Assembly (NCBI GenBank): GCA_031286975.1
Contig: JAITTM010000182.1
Location: forward strand, 1-10,617
DNA length: 10,617 nt
DNA from: Coriobacteriales bacterium
GTDB lineage: Bacteria > Actinomycetota > Coriobacteriia > Coriobacteriales > UBA8131
Direction of reading: 5' to 3'
Part shown: piece after piece, positions 1-6,503 of the stretch
Layout of the letters: every line of letters begins with the position of its first letter
Numbering within the stretch: position 1 is the first letter of the stretch
Program-made: the position numbers and the translations under genes
The notes under the pieces: generated by a model
The model's input: the letters and a program-made list of their open reading frames with translations, nothing else
Told to the model about the DNA's origin: nothing
The model's database searches: none

Positions 1-2
1 TA

Positions 3-215
3 ATTCTGTACATAGTGGTTTTCTCTGGCTGTCCCTTTCCCTATCTCATCGGCCTCATAGTGGCTTACAAGCGTTTCTACAAAACAGTGAAAACGCTTGG
101 GGTTGGTGGCTACCCCACAATCATCCTGGGTATTGAGGCAGGGTTTCTCCTGCTTGTTTTGTCATTGGCAGCCGGTCTATTTATAGGCAGCCTGTTTTTT
201 CATGGAATGTGGTGA
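3..215 (+). CDS. C-terminal part of an unrecognised membrane protein (5'-truncated by the window edge)
   Basis: The frame is open from the first base to the TGA at 213-215, so this is probably the end of a gene that begins outside the window. A GTG at 15 could start a 66-residue protein, but no Shine-Dalgarno lies in the few bases before it. The product has two hydrophobic stretches that look like membrane helices: one near the visible N-terminus (around PYLIGLIVAY) and a longer one near the C-terminus (IILGIEAGFLLLVLSLAAGL). A basic loop containing YKRFYKTVK separates them. It ends in FFHGMW. The family is not recognised. The next membrane-protein ORF can start at a GTG overlapping this gene's last 7 bases, which suggests the two are co-transcribed and perhaps translationally coupled. 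Confidence 0.5.
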   Translation: MLYIVVFSGCPFPYLIGLIVAYKRFYKTVKTLGVGGYPTIILGIEAGFLLLVLSLAAGLFIGSLFFHGMW

Positions 216-727
216 AAAGCAGTGATCGCTATGAAGCTGCGGAAGGCTCGAGCGCTGGCATCAAGGGGGCGACACTTCAAATGACGCCCATCCAAAAAGA
301 CAGCGCATCAAAGCAGCCGCAAGAGCTTTTCGAGGCTGATCTCCAAATGCTTTCGGCGCAGGACATGAGGCGATTGGCCAGAACGTTTGTCATTATCCAC
401 ATTTTGGCGGGCATCTGGACGGTTGTGCTCACGCGCTTTTTGCCTGAGCTGTTCTTGCAGACCGGAAGCTTCGCAAAGGCCACGATCACGGGATTTATGC
501 ACGGCTGGCCTCCTGTTCTCTCGTTGTACCCGCTCATTCCCCTGCATGTCTGTATGGGGCTCTTCTGCGTTCGCAAAAAATACCGTCACGACGCCTGCTT
601 GCTCGGTATTGAAAGAAAGCAACAGAACTCGCTGCGGGCGTGGAGTCTGCTTGCTTTTATTGCAACCGCGGCTGTTGCGGGCGCCGTGCTCTTCTTTACG
701 ATAGGGTGGTCTTTACCTGTCCTTTGA
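209..727 (+). CDS. Hypothetical small integral membrane protein
   Basis: A 172-codon ORF of unrecognised family. The first 50 or so residues are polar and likely cytoplasmic. Then come hydrophobic segments at about residues 56-75 (VIIHILAGIWTVVL), 98-120 (WPPVLSLYPLIPLHVCMGL) and 145-168 (LLAFIATAAVAGAVLFF), so three membrane helices are likely. A basic, cysteine-containing loop (RKKYRHDAC) lies before the last. The start is uncertain. GTG at 209 overlaps the upstream stop by 7 bases but has no good ribosome site. ATG at 281 (MTPIQKD, 148 residues) has AAGGGGG at 263-269, 11 bases upstream. With only membrane topology and the neighbouring membrane gene to go on, I assign no function. The ORF ends about 160 bases before the rpsO promoter and is probably a separate unit. 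Confidence 0.55.
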   Translation: MVKSSDRYEAAEGSSAGIKGATLQMTPIQKDSASKQPQELFEADLQMLSAQDMRRLARTFVIIHILAGIWTVVLTRFLPELFLQTGSFAKATITGFMHGWPPVLSLYPLIPLHVCMGLFCVRKKYRHDACLLGIERKQQNSLRAWSLLAFIATAAVAGAVLFFTIGWSLPVL

Positions 728-769
728 TTGCGAGCGATTCCTTCAGGCAGAGTGACAGGCGTATAAGAC

Positions 770-820
770 GGAGGGACGGCTCATTCGTCCCATCCTGTAA
801 GGCTACACAGGCCCAGTTTT
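770..820 (+). terminator. Possible terminator hairpins after the membrane-protein genes
   Basis: Two inverted repeats follow the upstream genes. GGGACG at 773-778 pairs with CGTCCC at 786-791 around a 7-base loop, and GGA at 770-772 can pair with TCC at 793-795 across one bulged A. CCTGT at 794-798 can instead pair with ACAGG at 807-811, followed a few bases later by TTTT at 817-820. The two helices share bases 794-795, so they partly compete. No long U-run directly follows either stem. A terminator is plausible from position but not certain. Confidence 0.3.
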
Positions 821-864
821 CTCCCTACTTTTCCCTACTTTTCTCTGCTTTTCTCCCCAATTTT
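817..864 (+). repeat. Phased T4 tracts in a 10-bp pyrimidine repeat upstream of the rpsO promoter
   Basis: Between 817 and 864 there are five TTTT runs, at 817, 829, 839, 849 and 861, spaced 12, 10, 10 and 12 bases. The units between them are near-copies: CTCCCTACTT, TTCCCTACTT, TTCTCTGCTT, TTCTCCCC. Short A/T tracts repeated in phase with the helix are known to bend DNA. Here they end at the -35 region of the rpsO promoter. The alternative is a row of binding sites for a repeat-reading regulator: on the other strand the unit reads roughly GAAAAGTAGG. Confidence 0.6.
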
Positions 865-893
865 GCACATCCTTGGGGAACTTAGGCTATAAT
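864..893 (+). promoter_or_regulatory. Sigma-70-type promoter for rpsO
   Basis: A consensus -10 hexamer TATAAT lies at 888-893. The best -35 is weak: TGCACA at 864-869 with an 18-base spacer (4 of 6 consensus bases). Transcription would start near 900, giving a leader of about 80 bases before the rpsO ATG. The weak -35 just after phased T-tracts suggests that upstream DNA shape helps polymerase binding; that is inference. Confidence 0.6.
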
Positions 894-930
894 GGGCAGG
901 TTGTATTGATTGCCTGGAGCTTAGAGCGTC

Positions 931-982
931 GTTTCCACCAACGCGCATCCCAGCCCCTGGCGCACAAAAGAAAGGTGGAAGC
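931..982 (+). promoter_or_regulatory. rpsO leader hairpin that sequesters the Shine-Dalgarno
   Basis: Bases 931-939 (GTTTCCACC) can pair with 974-982 (GGTGGAAGC) over nine consecutive pairs, eight Watson-Crick and one G-U. The 3' arm is the S15 Shine-Dalgarno, and the helix ends directly against the ATG at 983. The loop can form a second stem: GCG 943-945 with CGC 961-963, then CCAG 950-953 with CTGG 957-960. S15 is known to repress its own mRNA in several bacterial phyla through unrelated leader structures. That this leader is such an autoregulatory site is inference from its position and pairing. Confidence 0.55.
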
Positions 983-1258
983 ATGCCCTTAACCAAGGAG
1001 AGAACGGCGGAGATCATCGCTGAATTTGGCAAAGATGCCAAGGATTCAGGTTCCGCAGAAGTACAGGTTGCCCTTCTCACGCAACGCATCAAAGACCTTA
1101 CCGAGCATCTGAAGATACACAAGAAGGATCACCACACCAGGCGTGGTCTGCTGATGTTGGTTGGTAAGCGTCGTCGCCTGCTGACGTACATCAAGAAGCG
1201 CGATGTCACGGAGTACCGCACCTTGATTGCAAAGCTGGGAATCCGCGACAACGTCTAA
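983..1258 (+). CDS. rpsO: 30S ribosomal protein S15
   Basis: A complete 91-residue protein of the usual S15 length (about 89 aa). S15 binds the central domain of 16S rRNA early in 30S assembly and contributes to a bridge with the 50S subunit. The family signature is clear: [13 protein letters not shown] at about 32-44, [11 protein letters not shown] at 46-56 with the conserved D-H-H-x-R-R-G-L rRNA-binding stretch, then [14 protein letters not shown] at 61-74. The ATG is preceded by AAAGGTGG at 971-978, which lies inside a possible leader hairpin. Its own TATAAT promoter is about 90 bases upstream. pnp follows after 111 bases, the classical rpsO-pnp pairing, so read-through transcription into pnp is likely. 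Confidence 0.97.
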   Translation: MPLTKERTAEIIAEFGKDAKDSGSAEVQVALLTQRIKDLTEHLKIHKKDHHTRRGLLMLVGKRRRLLTYIKKRDVTEYRTLIAKLGIRDNV

Positions 1259-1265
1259 AGCTTAT

Positions 1266-1289
1266 CAGGGAGTGCCTATGCACTCCCTG
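1266..1289 (+). terminator. Perfect 10-bp hairpin after rpsO (attenuator or RNA-processing stem)
   Basis: CAGGGAGTGC at 1266-1275 pairs perfectly with GCACTCCCTG at 1280-1289 around the loop CTAT, seven bases after the rpsO stop codon. The bases that follow (TTGCTACTGC) are not a U-run, so it is a poor intrinsic terminator. It may cause partial termination, protect the 3' end of rpsO mRNA, or be cut by an RNase III-like enzyme. Hairpins between rpsO and pnp are processed in Escherichia coli and Streptomyces. Confidence 0.5.
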
Positions 1290-1290
1290 T

Positions 1291-1350
1291 TGCTACTGCA
1301 AGGAATGTGGTAGCGGGAGTAAAGAGGATCAGGCACATGGGGTGTCTGGT
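1291..1350 (+). promoter_or_regulatory. Two further hairpins in the pnp leader
   Basis: Right after the first hairpin, 1291-1300 (TGCTACTGCA) pairs with 1306-1315 (TGTGGTAGCG): ten pairs, three of them G-U, around the loop AGGAA. Then 1328-1336 (ATCAGGCAC) pairs with 1342-1350 (GTGTCTGGT): nine pairs, two of them G-U, around the loop ATGGG. The last ends 5 bases before the pnp Shine-Dalgarno at 1356. With the preceding stem, this makes three consecutive hairpins filling most of the rpsO-pnp gap. PNPase controls its own mRNA after RNase III cleavage in E. coli; a similar role here is inferred. Confidence 0.45.
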
Positions 1351-1369
1351 GTATCAGGAAAGAGAAACT

Positions 1370-3550
1370 ATGACAAAGATCACTGAATCGTTCGAACTGT
1401 ACGGCAAAGAATACACCTTCACGACCGGCGAGGTCGCCAAGCAGGCGACTGGTGCCGTTGTTGTTACACAGGGTGATACTATCCTGCTGGTAACCGCCGT
1501 TGTGTCCAAGGAGCGCAAGGATTACGACTTCTTTCCTCTGACGGTCGATTTTATCGAGCGCATGTATGCTGTAGGGCGCATTCCCGGCGGTTACCTCAAA
1601 CGCGAGTCTCGTCCTTCCGATAAAGGCACCCTTACGGCACGCATGATCGACCGCCCCGTACGTCCCGGATTCCCCGACGGCTTTAAGAACGAGGTGCATA
1701 TCGTTGCGACCACGCTTTCTGCCGACCAGAGCAATCAGCCCGATGTCATCTCCATCATGGGCGCTTCCGCAGCGTTGCTGGTGGGCGGCGTGCCCTTTGA
1801 CGGTCCCGCGGCGGGTGTGCGTATCGGCCGCGACCGCAATACGGGTGAATTCATCGTCAACCCCACTTTCCAGGAGGAGGAGAACTCTGATCTTGAGCTC
1901 ACCTTAGCGGGCACACCTGACTGCATCACCATGGTCGAGGCGGGGGCGGACGAGATATCCGAGGAGGATATGCTAGCCGCGATGACCTTTGGCCAGAAGG
2001 TCATCGGCGAGTTCTGCGCCATCCAACAGCGTTTCATCGATCGCGTCGCCCCAGAGCCCAAGGTCTACCCGCTTGATGTGCCGGTTGCCGAGGTTGCCGA
2101 GCGCGTTGCCCCTTACTACGATCAGATGACCACTGCCCTAAGCGATGCCGACAAGGCCTCCCGTATCGCCAAGGTCGATGAACTCAAAGACGAGGTCAAG
2201 GCGACCTTTAGCGACGACGAGCGTGCTGTTTGGGGCAAAGAGATAGCCGCGCAGCTCAAGGCACTCGAGAAGAAAGCGATGCGCGAGATGGTGCTCAACA
2301 GCGGCGAGCGCGTCGATGGACGGAGCGCCACCGAGATTCGCCCCATCACCGTCAACCCTGGCTATCTGCCGCGCGCACATGGCTCCGGCCTGTTTACCCG
2401 CGGACAGACCCAGGTGCTCAGTGTTCTGACCCTTGGTATGCTCAACGAGTGGCAGCGCCTTGATACCATCGATCCGGCCCCGGGCAAGCGCTACATCCAT
2501 CACTACAACTTTCCGCCCTACTGCACCGGCGAGGTCGGTCGTATGGGTGCCCCCAAGCGTCGCGAGATCGGTCACGGCCATTTGGCCGAGCGCGCACTCG
2601 TACCCGTGTTGCCTGCCGAGGATGATTTTCCCTACACCATCCGCATCGTCTCTGAGGTCACCGAGTCAAACGGCTCGTCCTCCATGGCATCGACCTGCGG
2701 CTCGACCCTAGCCCTCATGGACGCCGGTGTACCCATCAAGCGCCCCGTCTCCGGCATCGCTATGGGACTTATCAAGGAGGGCGAGCGCGTCGCCATCCTC
2801 TCGGACATCCAGGGCCTTGAAGACTTCTTGGGTGACATGGACTTCAAGGTCTGCGGCACCGAGCGCGGTATCACGGCTTTGCAGATGGACAACAAGGCCA
2901 AGGGCCTGACGGTGGAGATACTCGCCGCCGCGCTTGCCCAGGCAAAGGAGGGTCGCGCCTTTATCCTTGGCAAGATGTTCGACGCCATTCAAACGCCCCG
3001 CGAGGATCTGAGCGAATTCGCCCCCCGCATCATCTCCATCAAGGTCCCAGTGGATAAGATACGTGATGTCATCGGTTCCGGCGGCAAGATCATCCGCGGT
3101 TTGCAGGAGGACACCGGCGCCACCATCGAGGTGCAGGAGGATGGAACCATCTATATCGCCTCGCGTGACACGGGCGGAGAAGAGGCGAAGCGCCGCATTG
3201 AGGCCATCGTCAAGGTTCCCGAGATAGGGGAGGAATACTACGGTTCCGTCGTAGGGATACAGGCCTTTGGTGCCTTTATCGAGCTGCTGCCCGGCAAGGA
3301 CGGCCTTCTCCATATCAGTCGTATGGCTAATGGACGCGTTGGCAAAGTCGAGGATGTCTTGAACGTCGGGGACGAAGTGCATGTCAAGATCATCGAGATC
3401 GACGAGCGCGGCAAGGTCTCGCTTGACCGGCTCGATAGACCGGATGCACCTGCCAGCAGCGGGTCGCATGAGAGCTTCTCTGATCGCCCGCCCCGCAGGG
3501 ACTACGATAGAAACAGTGGCGGCGACCGCAAGCCCCGTAGACGGCATTAA
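1370..3550 (+). CDS. pnp: Polyribonucleotide nucleotidyltransferase (PNPase)
   Basis: A complete 726-residue PNPase, within the usual 700-750 range. The enzyme degrades RNA 3'-to-5' by phosphorolysis, releasing nucleoside diphosphates, and can also add tails. It acts in the cytoplasm as a trimer. Visible domains in order: a first RNase PH domain (AVGRIPGGYLKRESRPSDKG from about 67, then RMIDRPVRPGFPDGF), a helical linker around 240-320, a second RNase PH domain with SNGSSSMASTCG (433-444) and the acidic active-site stretch GDMDFK (488-493), a KH domain with its GSGG loop (569-572), and an S1 domain from about 622 to 690 (GKDGLLHISR). The tail is Arg- and Ser-rich (ends RKPRRRH). ATG 1370 is chosen over an in-frame upstream GTG at 1307 because AGGAAAGAG at 1356-1364 sits just before it and family homology begins here. 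No clear terminator follows. Confidence 0.97.
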   Translation: MTKITESFELYGKEYTFTTGEVAKQATGAVVVTQGDTILLVTAVVSKERKDYDFFPLTVDFIERMYAVGRIPGGYLKRESRPSDKGTLTARMIDRPVRPGFPDGFKNEVHIVATTLSADQSNQPDVISIMGASAALLVGGVPFDGPAAGVRIGRDRNTGEFIVNPTFQEEENSDLELTLAGTPDCITMVEAGADEISEEDMLAAMTFGQKVIGEFCAIQQRFIDRVAPEPKVYPLDVPVAEVAERVAPYYDQMTTALSDADKASRIAKVDELKDEVKATFSDDERAVWGKEIAAQLKALEKKAMREMVLNSGERVDGRSATEIRPITVNPGYLPRAHGSGLFTRGQTQVLSVLTLGMLNEWQRLDTIDPAPGKRYIHHYNFPPYCTGEVGRMGAPKRREIGHGHLAERALVPVLPAEDDFPYTIRIVSEVTESNGSSSMASTCGSTLALMDAGVPIKRPVSGIAMGLIKEGERVAILSDIQGLEDFLGDMDFKVCGTERGITALQMDNKAKGLTVEILAAALAQAKEGRAFILGKMFDAIQTPREDLSEFAPRIISIKVPVDKIRDVIGSGGKIIRGLQEDTGATIEVQEDGTIYIASRDTGGEEAKRRIEAIVKVPEIGEEYYGSVVGIQAFGAFIELLPGKDGLLHISRMANGRVGKVEDVLNVGDEVHVKIIEIDERGKVSLDRLDRPDAPASSGSHESFSDRPPRRDYDRNSGGDRKPRRRH

Positions 3551-3613
3551 GGTCGACTGCTGCCCTTCCAGGTAACGTACTGATGCGTTTCCTTACTGTT
3601 TGCCTACGAAGTA

Positions 3614-3643
3614 CTGTCAATGAGAAGCGCTAATCGCTACAAT
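3614..3643 (+). promoter_or_regulatory. Promoter for the TM2-domain gene
   Basis: CTGTCA at 3614-3619 (4 of 6 matches to the -35 consensus), an 18-base spacer, and TACAAT at 3638-3643 (5 of 6 matches to the -10). The predicted start near 3650 leaves a leader of about 25 bases, with AGGAG at 3666-3670 and the ATG at 3676. This suggests the gene is transcribed on its own rather than only from pnp read-through. Confidence 0.5.
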
Positions 3644-3675
3644 GGTGCCACATATCAACGATGTTAGGAGTAGAG

Positions 3676-4251
3676 ATGAACGACTTTCAGGAACCGCAGA
3701 CGCCACAGCCTGTTACACCCGATGATGTGCAGCCCGTCGCTGAGCCCGCTGGTGTCAGCCCGGTTGTACCGGAGCCTGTTGCAGCCGAGCCCTTTGTCGC
3801 GCAGCCCTCTGCTGCGTCTCAACCGCAAACTCCCCAGCCGGAGTATGCGCAGCAGCAAGCTCCACAACCTCAGTACGATAACAACTACCAGCAGTATCAG
3901 CAGCCGCCACAGGGGCAGTACCAACAGCAACCCTATGGTCAGCCGCAGTACGGGCAGCCTCCCTACGGACAACCGCAACCTGTGTATGCCCCGACCAGCG
4001 GCAAGGATCGCACGGTTGCGGGAATCCTCGCTATCCTGCTTGGCTCGCTGGGCATCCACAAGTTCTATCTCGGCTATAAGAACGAGGGTCTTATCATGCT
4101 GCTGGTCGCCGTTATCGGTGCCTGTGTGACCCTGGGTATCGCCACGATTGTCATGGAGATAATCGGCATCATCGAGGGCGTTATGTACCTCACCAAATCA
4201 CAGCAGGAGTTCGACCAGATCTACGTCTACAACCACAAAGGCTGGTTCTAG
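3676..4251 (+). CDS. TM2-domain membrane protein with a Pro/Gln-rich N-terminal region
   Basis: A 191-residue protein in two parts. Residues 1-108 are low-complexity: first Pro/Glu/Val-rich (VAEPAGVSPVVPEPVAAEP), then Gln/Tyr/Pro-rich with three close YGQP units at 87-100. No signal peptide is visible, so this part probably stays cytoplasmic. Residues 109-172 form a TM2 domain: KDRTVAGILAILLGSLG with the first membrane helix, the conserved turn GIHKFYLGY at 126-134, then a second hydrophobic stretch over about 138-172. The tail ends in YNHKGWF. TM2 proteins are widespread, but their biochemical role is poorly defined; a part in envelope or membrane organisation is a guess. ATG 3676 is preferred to ATG 3661 because AGGAG at 3666-3670 lies between them. 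The gene appears to have its own promoter between pnp and the peptidase gene. Confidence 0.9.
   Translation: MNDFQEPQTPQPVTPDDVQPVAEPAGVSPVVPEPVAAEPFVAQPSAASQPQTPQPEYAQQQAPQPQYDNNYQQYQQPPQGQYQQQPYGQPQYGQPPYGQPQPVYAPTSGKDRTVAGILAILLGSLGIHKFYLGYKNEGLIMLLVAVIGACVTLGIATIVMEIIGIIEGVMYLTKSQQEFDQIYVYNHKGWF
3934..3975 (+). repeat. YGQP coding repeats in the TM2 protein
   Basis: Three Tyr-Gly-Gln-Pro units, separated by one residue each, are encoded here within a longer stretch of Gln, Pro and Tyr codons from about 3838. Synonymous codons differ between units (TAT/TAC, GGT/GGG/GGA, CAG/CAA, CCG/CCT). The repeat is therefore conserved as protein rather than as a fresh DNA duplication. Confidence 0.7.
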
Positions 4252-4343
4252 AAAGGCATCGATTGCAGCCAAACACGTTCAGATCCCGCTCACGTGCTAA
4301 GCATGCTTTGCTTGATTTTCACGCGTTTTGCAAGTAATCGGTG

Positions 4344-4373
4344 CCTCCCTGGCGGTTCTTTGGTTAAGGAGGA
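4344..4373 (+). promoter_or_regulatory. Strong Shine-Dalgarno of the M16 peptidase gene, facing an upstream anti-SD
   Basis: AAGGAGGA at 4366-4373 lies 6 bases before a GTG at 4380 and fixes that start. CCTCC at 4344-4348 is an exact complement of GGAGG at 4368-4372, so a 5-bp helix with a 19-base loop could mask the site. A competing small stem (GCC 4343-4345 with GGC 4351-4353) would free it. The ribosome site is clear; the switch is speculative. Confidence 0.6.
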
Positions 4374-4379
4374 TTTTGC

Positions 4380-5645
4380 GTGTTCTATCGTACAACGGTT
4401 CTGAGTAATGGTGTGACTGTCATAACCGAGCGCATGGAGGCCGTGCGCTCGGTTTCTTTAGGTATCTGGTTCCGCGTGGGCTCGCGTGATGAAGAGCCGC
4501 AACAACTGGGTCTGTCCCACTTCATGGAGCACATGATGTTCAAGGGCACGCCTAGCCGTGATGCCGTGGCCATCTCACGCGAGTTCGATGCCATGGGTGC
4601 CGAGCTCAACGCCTTCACTTCAAAGGAATACACCTGCTACTACGCCCGCTTCATCGATGAGCATATCGACAAGGCGACGGAGATACTGAGTGACATGGTG
4701 GTCAACTCGCTCTTTGAGCAGAGCGCCATCGATTCCGAGCGTGAGGTCGTGATCGAGGAGATCGCACGGAGTGAGGATACCCCCGATGATCACGTCTTCG
4801 ACCTCTTTACGCAGGCGATCTTCCCTTCGCATCAGCTGGGTGAGCCCATCTTGGGCACACGCGAGATAGTAGGGGCGTTCAATCACGATGATTGCCAAGG
4901 CTACCTGTCCCGCCATTATCATGCGGGCAATTGCACCGTTGTGGCAAGCGGCAACGTCGACCACGATGCCGTGGTTGCTCTGTGTGAGAAGCACCTGACT
5001 GCCCTGCGAGCAGGGGAGCGCAACGCGCGCGGTGCGGTTGATGAGCATAACCGCCTGAACTTCTCCTTTTTAAAGAAACGCGATGTCGAGCAGGCGCATC
5101 TGCTCTACGGTATGCCCGGTATCCCCTTAGGCGATGATGACCGCTTTGCCGGTGCCCTGCTTGATACGGCTCTGGGCGGCGGCATGTCCTCACGTCTCTT
5201 TCAGGAGATCAGGGAGAAACGCGGGCTTGCCTATGCGGTGTTTGCCACCACGTCTCCCTACCTCAATGCCGCGCAGTTTGGCATCTATGTGGGCACGCGG
5301 CCGTCCAACCTCGAAGAAGTGGTGGAGCTTGTCAGGCAGGAGCTTGCAACGGTGCTTGAGGCGGGGCTTGACGCTGATGAGCTTGCGCGCAATAAGGAGT
5401 TTGTTGCCGGGCAGCTTGTTTTGAGTATGGAATCGACACGCAATCACATGACCCGCCTGGGCAAGAGCTCTGTGAGCGACCTGGAGATACTTACGACCAA
5501 AGAGCTGCTTGGCAGGTATCGCGCCGTAACGCTTGAGGACATCGAGCGTGTGGCTCAGCGCATCTTCAGTCAGACGCCCACACTCGCCATCATCAGCCCG
5601 CTTGAAACAGAGGCACTCGAAGATGCCTTTGGCTATCTGCTCTGA
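4380..5645 (+). CDS. M16 family zinc metallopeptidase (insulinase/processing-peptidase-like)
   Basis: A complete 421-residue single-unit M16 peptidase. The inverted zinc motif HxxEH is at residues 47-51 (HFMEH), and the third zinc ligand is E127, 76 residues later in VVIEEI, the standard HxxEHx76E spacing. The C-terminal half carries GGGMSSRLFQEIREKRGLAY (R272 to Y285), matching the Arg/Tyr pair used for substrate binding in the M16 C-terminal domain. The protein should therefore be active on peptides or unfolded proteins. It has no signal peptide and is probably cytoplasmic. It starts at GTG behind AAGGAGGA. Bacillus mlpA and mycobacterial pepR occupy the same place downstream of pnp, so this is the conserved family member of this locus; its natural substrate is not evident from the sequence. 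dapB follows after 60 bases on the same strand. Confidence 0.94.
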   Translation: MFYRTTVLSNGVTVITERMEAVRSVSLGIWFRVGSRDEEPQQLGLSHFMEHMMFKGTPSRDAVAISREFDAMGAELNAFTSKEYTCYYARFIDEHIDKATEILSDMVVNSLFEQSAIDSEREVVIEEIARSEDTPDDHVFDLFTQAIFPSHQLGEPILGTREIVGAFNHDDCQGYLSRHYHAGNCTVVASGNVDHDAVVALCEKHLTALRAGERNARGAVDEHNRLNFSFLKKRDVEQAHLLYGMPGIPLGDDDRFAGALLDTALGGGMSSRLFQEIREKRGLAYAVFATTSPYLNAAQFGIYVGTRPSNLEEVVELVRQELATVLEAGLDADELARNKEFVAGQLVLSMESTRNHMTRLGKSSVSDLEILTTKELLGRYRAVTLEDIERVAQRIFSQTPTLAIISPLETEALEDAFGYLL

Positions 5646-5705
5646 TGTGTGTGACCTGCTCAACGCAGTAACCCTCCACTCTCACAGCATGGAAAGGAAA
5701 CAGCG

Positions 5706-6503
5706 ATGCTCCGAGTTTTAGTCAGCGGTTTTCCGGGTCGCATGGGCACGCAGGTCGTCAAGGCGGTCACTGAGGCCGCCGATATGGAACTTGTTGCCGG
5801 CTTTAGCGATGTTGACCAACCCGATGTTTTGCTCAACGGCAGACCCCTTGCGCCTGCCTTCACCGATCTGGCACAGGCAATCGAGCAGACCAGACCTGAC
5901 GTACTGGTCGATTTCACGCTACCCCGTGCCGTTGAGGGCAACCTGCGTGTGGCTTTGTCCCTTGGCATTGACTGCGTGGTTGGCACAACGGGGCTCACAG
6001 CGCAAACCCTTGAATCCCTTATCCCCCTGGCTCCCTCGGGTACCACCCTCTTTGTCGCGCCCAACTTCACGACCGGCGCCGTTCTCATGATGGAGTTCGC
6101 CAAGGTCGCCGCAAAGTACTTCCCCGACGCGGAGGTCATCGAGTTCCACCACAACAATAAGGTCGATGCGCCCAGCGGCACAGCCATCAAGACAGCACAG
6201 GGCATCGCCGCCGCACGGGCTCAGGCGGGCCTGCGCTCATCCGCCCCCGGCAAAGAGACCGAGCTGCCGGGCAACGAGGGAGCGCGCGGAGACGCGGTCG
6301 AAGGCGTGCCCGTTCACTCGGTGCGTTCGGATGGTTATGTGGCCCATCAGGAGGTCATCTTCGGCTCGGCCGGTCAGACCCTGACCCTGCGCCATGATTC
6401 CATCGACAGAGCCTCCTATATGCCCGGCGTGCTGCTGGCCATCAGAAGCGTGGGGGAGCGCTCCGGCTTGATCATCGGTCTTGAGAACCTCATGGATCTG
6501 TGA
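5706..6503 (+). CDS. dapB: 4-hydroxy-tetrahydrodipicolinate reductase
   Basis: A complete 265-residue enzyme of typical length. It reduces the DapA product to tetrahydrodipicolinate with NAD(P)H, in the route to meso-diaminopimelate and lysine. The Rossmann nucleotide-binding loop is GFPGRMG at residues 8-14, where many family members have G-A-x-G-R-M-G. GTTG follows at 93-96. The catalytic segment at 146-160 contains EFHHNNKVDAPSGTA, with the H148-H149 pair and K152 expected of the active site and the PSGT loop that binds substrate. The C-terminal part (HDSIDRASYMPGVLLAIRSV, ending ENLMDL) is characteristic of the family. The ATG follows GGAAAGGAAA at 5691-5700. Its TGA overlaps the aspartokinase ATG by one base, so the two are very likely translationally coupled. 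Confidence 0.96.
   Translation: MLRVLVSGFPGRMGTQVVKAVTEAADMELVAGFSDVDQPDVLLNGRPLAPAFTDLAQAIEQTRPDVLVDFTLPRAVEGNLRVALSLGIDCVVGTTGLTAQTLESLIPLAPSGTTLFVAPNFTTGAVLMMEFAKVAAKYFPDAEVIEFHHNNKVDAPSGTAIKTAQGIAAARAQAGLRSSAPGKETELPGNEGARGDAVEGVPVHSVRSDGYVAHQEVIFGSAGQTLTLRHDSIDRASYMPGVLLAIRSVGERSGLIIGLENLMDL

Noticed and set aside
2708..3547. A 279-codon open frame on the minus strand opposite the 3' half of pnp
   Set aside because: It mirrors the PNPase RNase PH, KH and S1 codons and shows no family features. It is a codon-bias shadow.
4299..4308. Palindrome AAGCATGCTT after the TM2 gene as a terminator
   Set aside because: It is a bare palindrome with no loop. The TTTT at 4315-4318 is too far away and not tied to a stem.
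5646..5705. Search for a lysine riboswitch or T-box upstream of dapB
   Set aside because: The gap is only 60 bases, too short for either element, and no matching motif is seen.
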